Positions 50,301 to 51,003 of a stretch of 51,003 nt of DNA are shown piece by piece. Where the stretch lies: the NCBI GenBank assembly GCA_016193285.1, contig JACPSL010000003.1, forward strand, positions 1 through 51,003, in the 5' to 3' direction. Position numbers and translations under genes: made by a program. Position 1 is the stretch's first letter, and each line of letters opens with the position of its first letter. The stretch is from Candidatus Melainabacteria bacterium (lineage in GTDB: Bacteria; Cyanobacteriota; Vampirovibrionia; 2-02-FULL-35-15). Under the pieces are notes generated by a model that saw only the letters and a program-made list of their open reading frames with translations, ran no database searches and was not told the DNA's origin.

Positions 50301-50646
50301 AACCGAAACTCCGACAGAAACTCCAACGGAAACTCCAACTGAAACTCCAACGGAAACACCAACCGAAACTCCAACTGAAACTCCTACTGAAACTCCAACT
50401 GAAACACCAACTGAAACTCCTACGGAAACCCCAACTGAAACTCCTACTGAAACACCAACTGAAACACCAACTGAAACTCCAACAGAAACACCTACCGAAA
50501 CACCAACTGAAACACCAACCGAAACTCCTACTGAAACACCAACTGAAACTCCAACAGAAACACCTACTGAAACTCCAACTGAAACACCATCCAACCGAAA
50601 CTCCAACGGAAACTCCAACGGAAACACCTACCGAAACACCTACTGA
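47341..50646 (+). CDS. Second giant secreted protein, frame-shifted in its Thr-Pro-Thr-Glu tract
   Basis: The frame starts with TTG; no in-frame ATG gives a signal peptide. A hydrophobic segment (about 12-32) precedes AIAQ. Residues 63-118 resemble the N-terminal module of the first giant (YAYxxVL, NLA, SVxYF), and 119-180 may be a second copy; both recall DUF4214-type helical modules. Residues 200-570 look beta-rich. A poly-Ser tract (about 595-612), an acidic Gln/Glu linker with repeat inserts, two Cys repeats of the Dicty_CTDC kind (CDDGDACT, GCHNDPIDC; about 840-900) and a Thr-Pro-Thr-Glu tract from about 953 follow. A 4-nt insertion near 50588 ends this frame at 50646; the tract goes on in the next frame beyond the window. 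Confidence 0.75.
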   Translation: MKNELKQFLRKLVRALIALTYCLEMTAGFFYPSTAIAQTKATQTKEKTQTNQNTQPQITCSIAEKYTIVYAYNTVLGKEPDLKIVNLACIALKKKKRQVVFESVVNYFKSILEKNDNLRLQAGLSAFKSIFNRFPNDEESKLLYEIVFRDGIVYSYSELRVIIDLNKDRFGEIASRESIQKELETVSTKDKDIKEPTIERTVKALAAGAGGTVVNSGFCNGIGVQSLNELSITGTRDGLLSFLENQIDIETGFGDVTIDSSEIGLVNPSTISGTVRFRGSSQFGLFNPITSVNLEVQNLNDGTRFGANAFINSTTFPKQKIQTNGQGINLNILSSSQHHDFEEAPIGTVSRIQDGNISTQNINITGTSQILLDDDNNVISFASLPDTPDTAISLIRAKDTSNQNIEALGIVKSTSGTYNTSLNIDNMDLFNITATVNGQVIVHNFIEVPTKTIRTQTRERKNNIAIGALAFIHDRTENLQKYGELTSSTDENAFKGFTIFDFDKTTSMFQMAYHFYGSSPQSTISTNFIKKSFTSLNPEGSTGLFTGDELIAGVKTIVDPANPDDHYLLVSYYRLASSSGVTFTYPGTQTTTSSSSSSSSSSSSSSGEIFISSSGTPLDSSVTEDENPPEQNEIPVEEEAKIQQSTIESEGIDQEAIEKPIPDTNEQTEELAPTSTDDEYIPPSSVEEDITSDQQSAVSGQQSEDTTIETQQAPEINNSPQEEIAPPDNAEIPPVSYLKTSKPRNLEISLQFLDGVELTYDLVISSLSLNNLNSNYQLTSASIATPETNPEFSILNSQFLDGAYIEENNSNLSKIINDFLWIVAATPTGAPYPPTSGCMTDDNCDDGDACTADYCDSVTGCHNDPIDCDDGDACTDDLCDSATGCHNDPIDCDDSNCEYCASGTCTSQCDPVSQACASSYDPDTGTVSYSCQACSPACTNGNCCTLTGCEPCPTPTETPTETPTETPTETPTETPTETPTETPTETPTETPTETPTETPTETPTETPTETPTETPTETPTETPTETPTETPTETPTETPTETPTETPTETPTETPTETPTETPTETPTETPTETPTETPTETPSNRNSNGNSNGNTYRNTY
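49414..49450. repeat. Heptamer array (GGTCAGC)n inside the second giant gene
   Basis: Five to six units related to GGTCAGC/AGTCAGC/AATCAG are read as DQQSAVSGQQSE. They are close relatives of the CACTCAG array in the first giant gene and mfd. Confidence 0.75.
49550..49584. repeat. Octamer array (CCTCGAAA)n inside the second giant gene
   Basis: Four CCTCAAAA/CCTCGAAA units are read as LKTSKPRNLE. The unit is the exact complement of the array in the MurT-like gene. Confidence 0.8.
49715..49735. repeat. Heptamer repeat (TCTCAAT)n inside the second giant gene
   Basis: Three units TTTCAAT, TCTCAAT, TCTCAAT are read as FSILNSQF. The same unit lies at the nth start. Confidence 0.65.
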
Positions 50647-51003
50647 AACTCCAACTGAAACACCAACAGAAACTCCAACAGAAACTCCAACCGAAACTCC
50701 AACGGAAACTCCAACGGAAACACCTACCGAAACACCAACTGAAACACCAACCGAAACTCCAACCGAAACTCCAACCGAAACTCCAACTGAAACACCAACA
50801 GAAACTCCAACAGAAACTCCAACAGAAACACCAACAGAAACACCAACGGAAACTCCGACCGAAACTCCAACGGAAACTCCAACGGAAACACCTACCGAAA
50901 CACCAACTGAAACACCAACCGAAACTCCTACTGAAACACCAACTGAAACTCCAACAGAAACACCTACTGAAACTCCAACTGAAACACCAACAGAAACTCC
51001 AAC
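50202..51003 (+). repeat. 12-nt tandem repeat coding for Thr-Pro-Thr-Glu
   Basis: About 66 copies of ACTCCAACNGAA with silent third-base changes fill the end of the window. Blocks with the same pattern of silent changes recur about 400 bases apart (50515-50588 against 50916-50990), showing block duplication. One 4-nt insertion (TCCA near 50588) shifts the frame. The tract runs past the window edge, so total length is unknown. Confidence 0.9.

Noticed and set aside
50133-50627. Minus-strand frame of Val-Ser-Val-Gly repeats
   Set aside because: It is the antisense of the Thr-Pro-Thr-Glu tract and is open only because of the 12-nt period.

Overview
The window is AT-rich bacterial DNA with very short gaps, many 4-35 bp gene overlaps and the standard bacterial code. 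Lineage is inferred. The genes describe a cell with a peptidoglycan wall (a MurT-like ligase), the MEP isoprenoid route (ispD), futalosine-route menaquinone (mqnD) and system II cytochrome c biogenesis (resB, ccsA). Arrays of heptamer and octamer repeats, and 27-nt GC-rich palindromes inside genes, resemble the short tandem repeats and palindromes known from cyanobacterial genomes. A non-photosynthetic relative of Cyanobacteria (Melainabacteria/Vampirovibrionia type) is my best guess, not a proven assignment.

Layout. 1-201: tail of an unrecognised gene. 202-2804 (-): thrB, ispD and a DHH phosphoesterase. 2826-9940 (+): HIT protein, MurT-like ligase, mfd, a SurA-N-like secreted protein and leuB. 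10031-12960 (-): accessory island with a kinase-like small protein and an AbiE-type toxin-antitoxin pair whose toxin carries a WYL-like C-terminal domain. 13305-13418: a remnant of a nitronate monooxygenase-like gene running into the 3' end of plsY. 13362-18059: plsY, purM, nth, an Ala-rich protein, a double LuxR-HTH protein and rsmE. 18123-21139 (-): caspase-like protein, tryptophanase and tRNA-Pro(CGG). 21171-25139: GNAT, an OmpR-family regulator lacking its phospho-acceptor Asp, phosphohexomutase and a family 2 glycosyltransferase. 25220-26116: a secreted Cys-rich repeat protein on a cassette bounded by a duplicated ccsA 3' end. 26199-29061 (-): mqnD, resB, ccsA.

29360 to the end: two giant secreted-protein genes. 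The first encodes 5881 residues with LamG-like, Ig-like, DUF4215-type and Cys-rich modules joined by poly-Ser/Gly linkers. The second shares its N-terminal module and ends in a long Thr-Pro-Thr-Glu repeat that continues past the window, with a 4-nt insertion that shifts frame.

Housekeeping genes form compact operons, some starting from tiny divergent promoters that predict leaderless transcripts. mqnD-resB-ccsA form a respiratory operon. The giant genes and the Cys-rich protein look like surface or secreted adhesion material. The least ordinary items are the giant pair with their structured leaders, the AbiEii-WYL/kinase-like island, the repeat-bounded cassette and the network of short repeats found inside coding regions.
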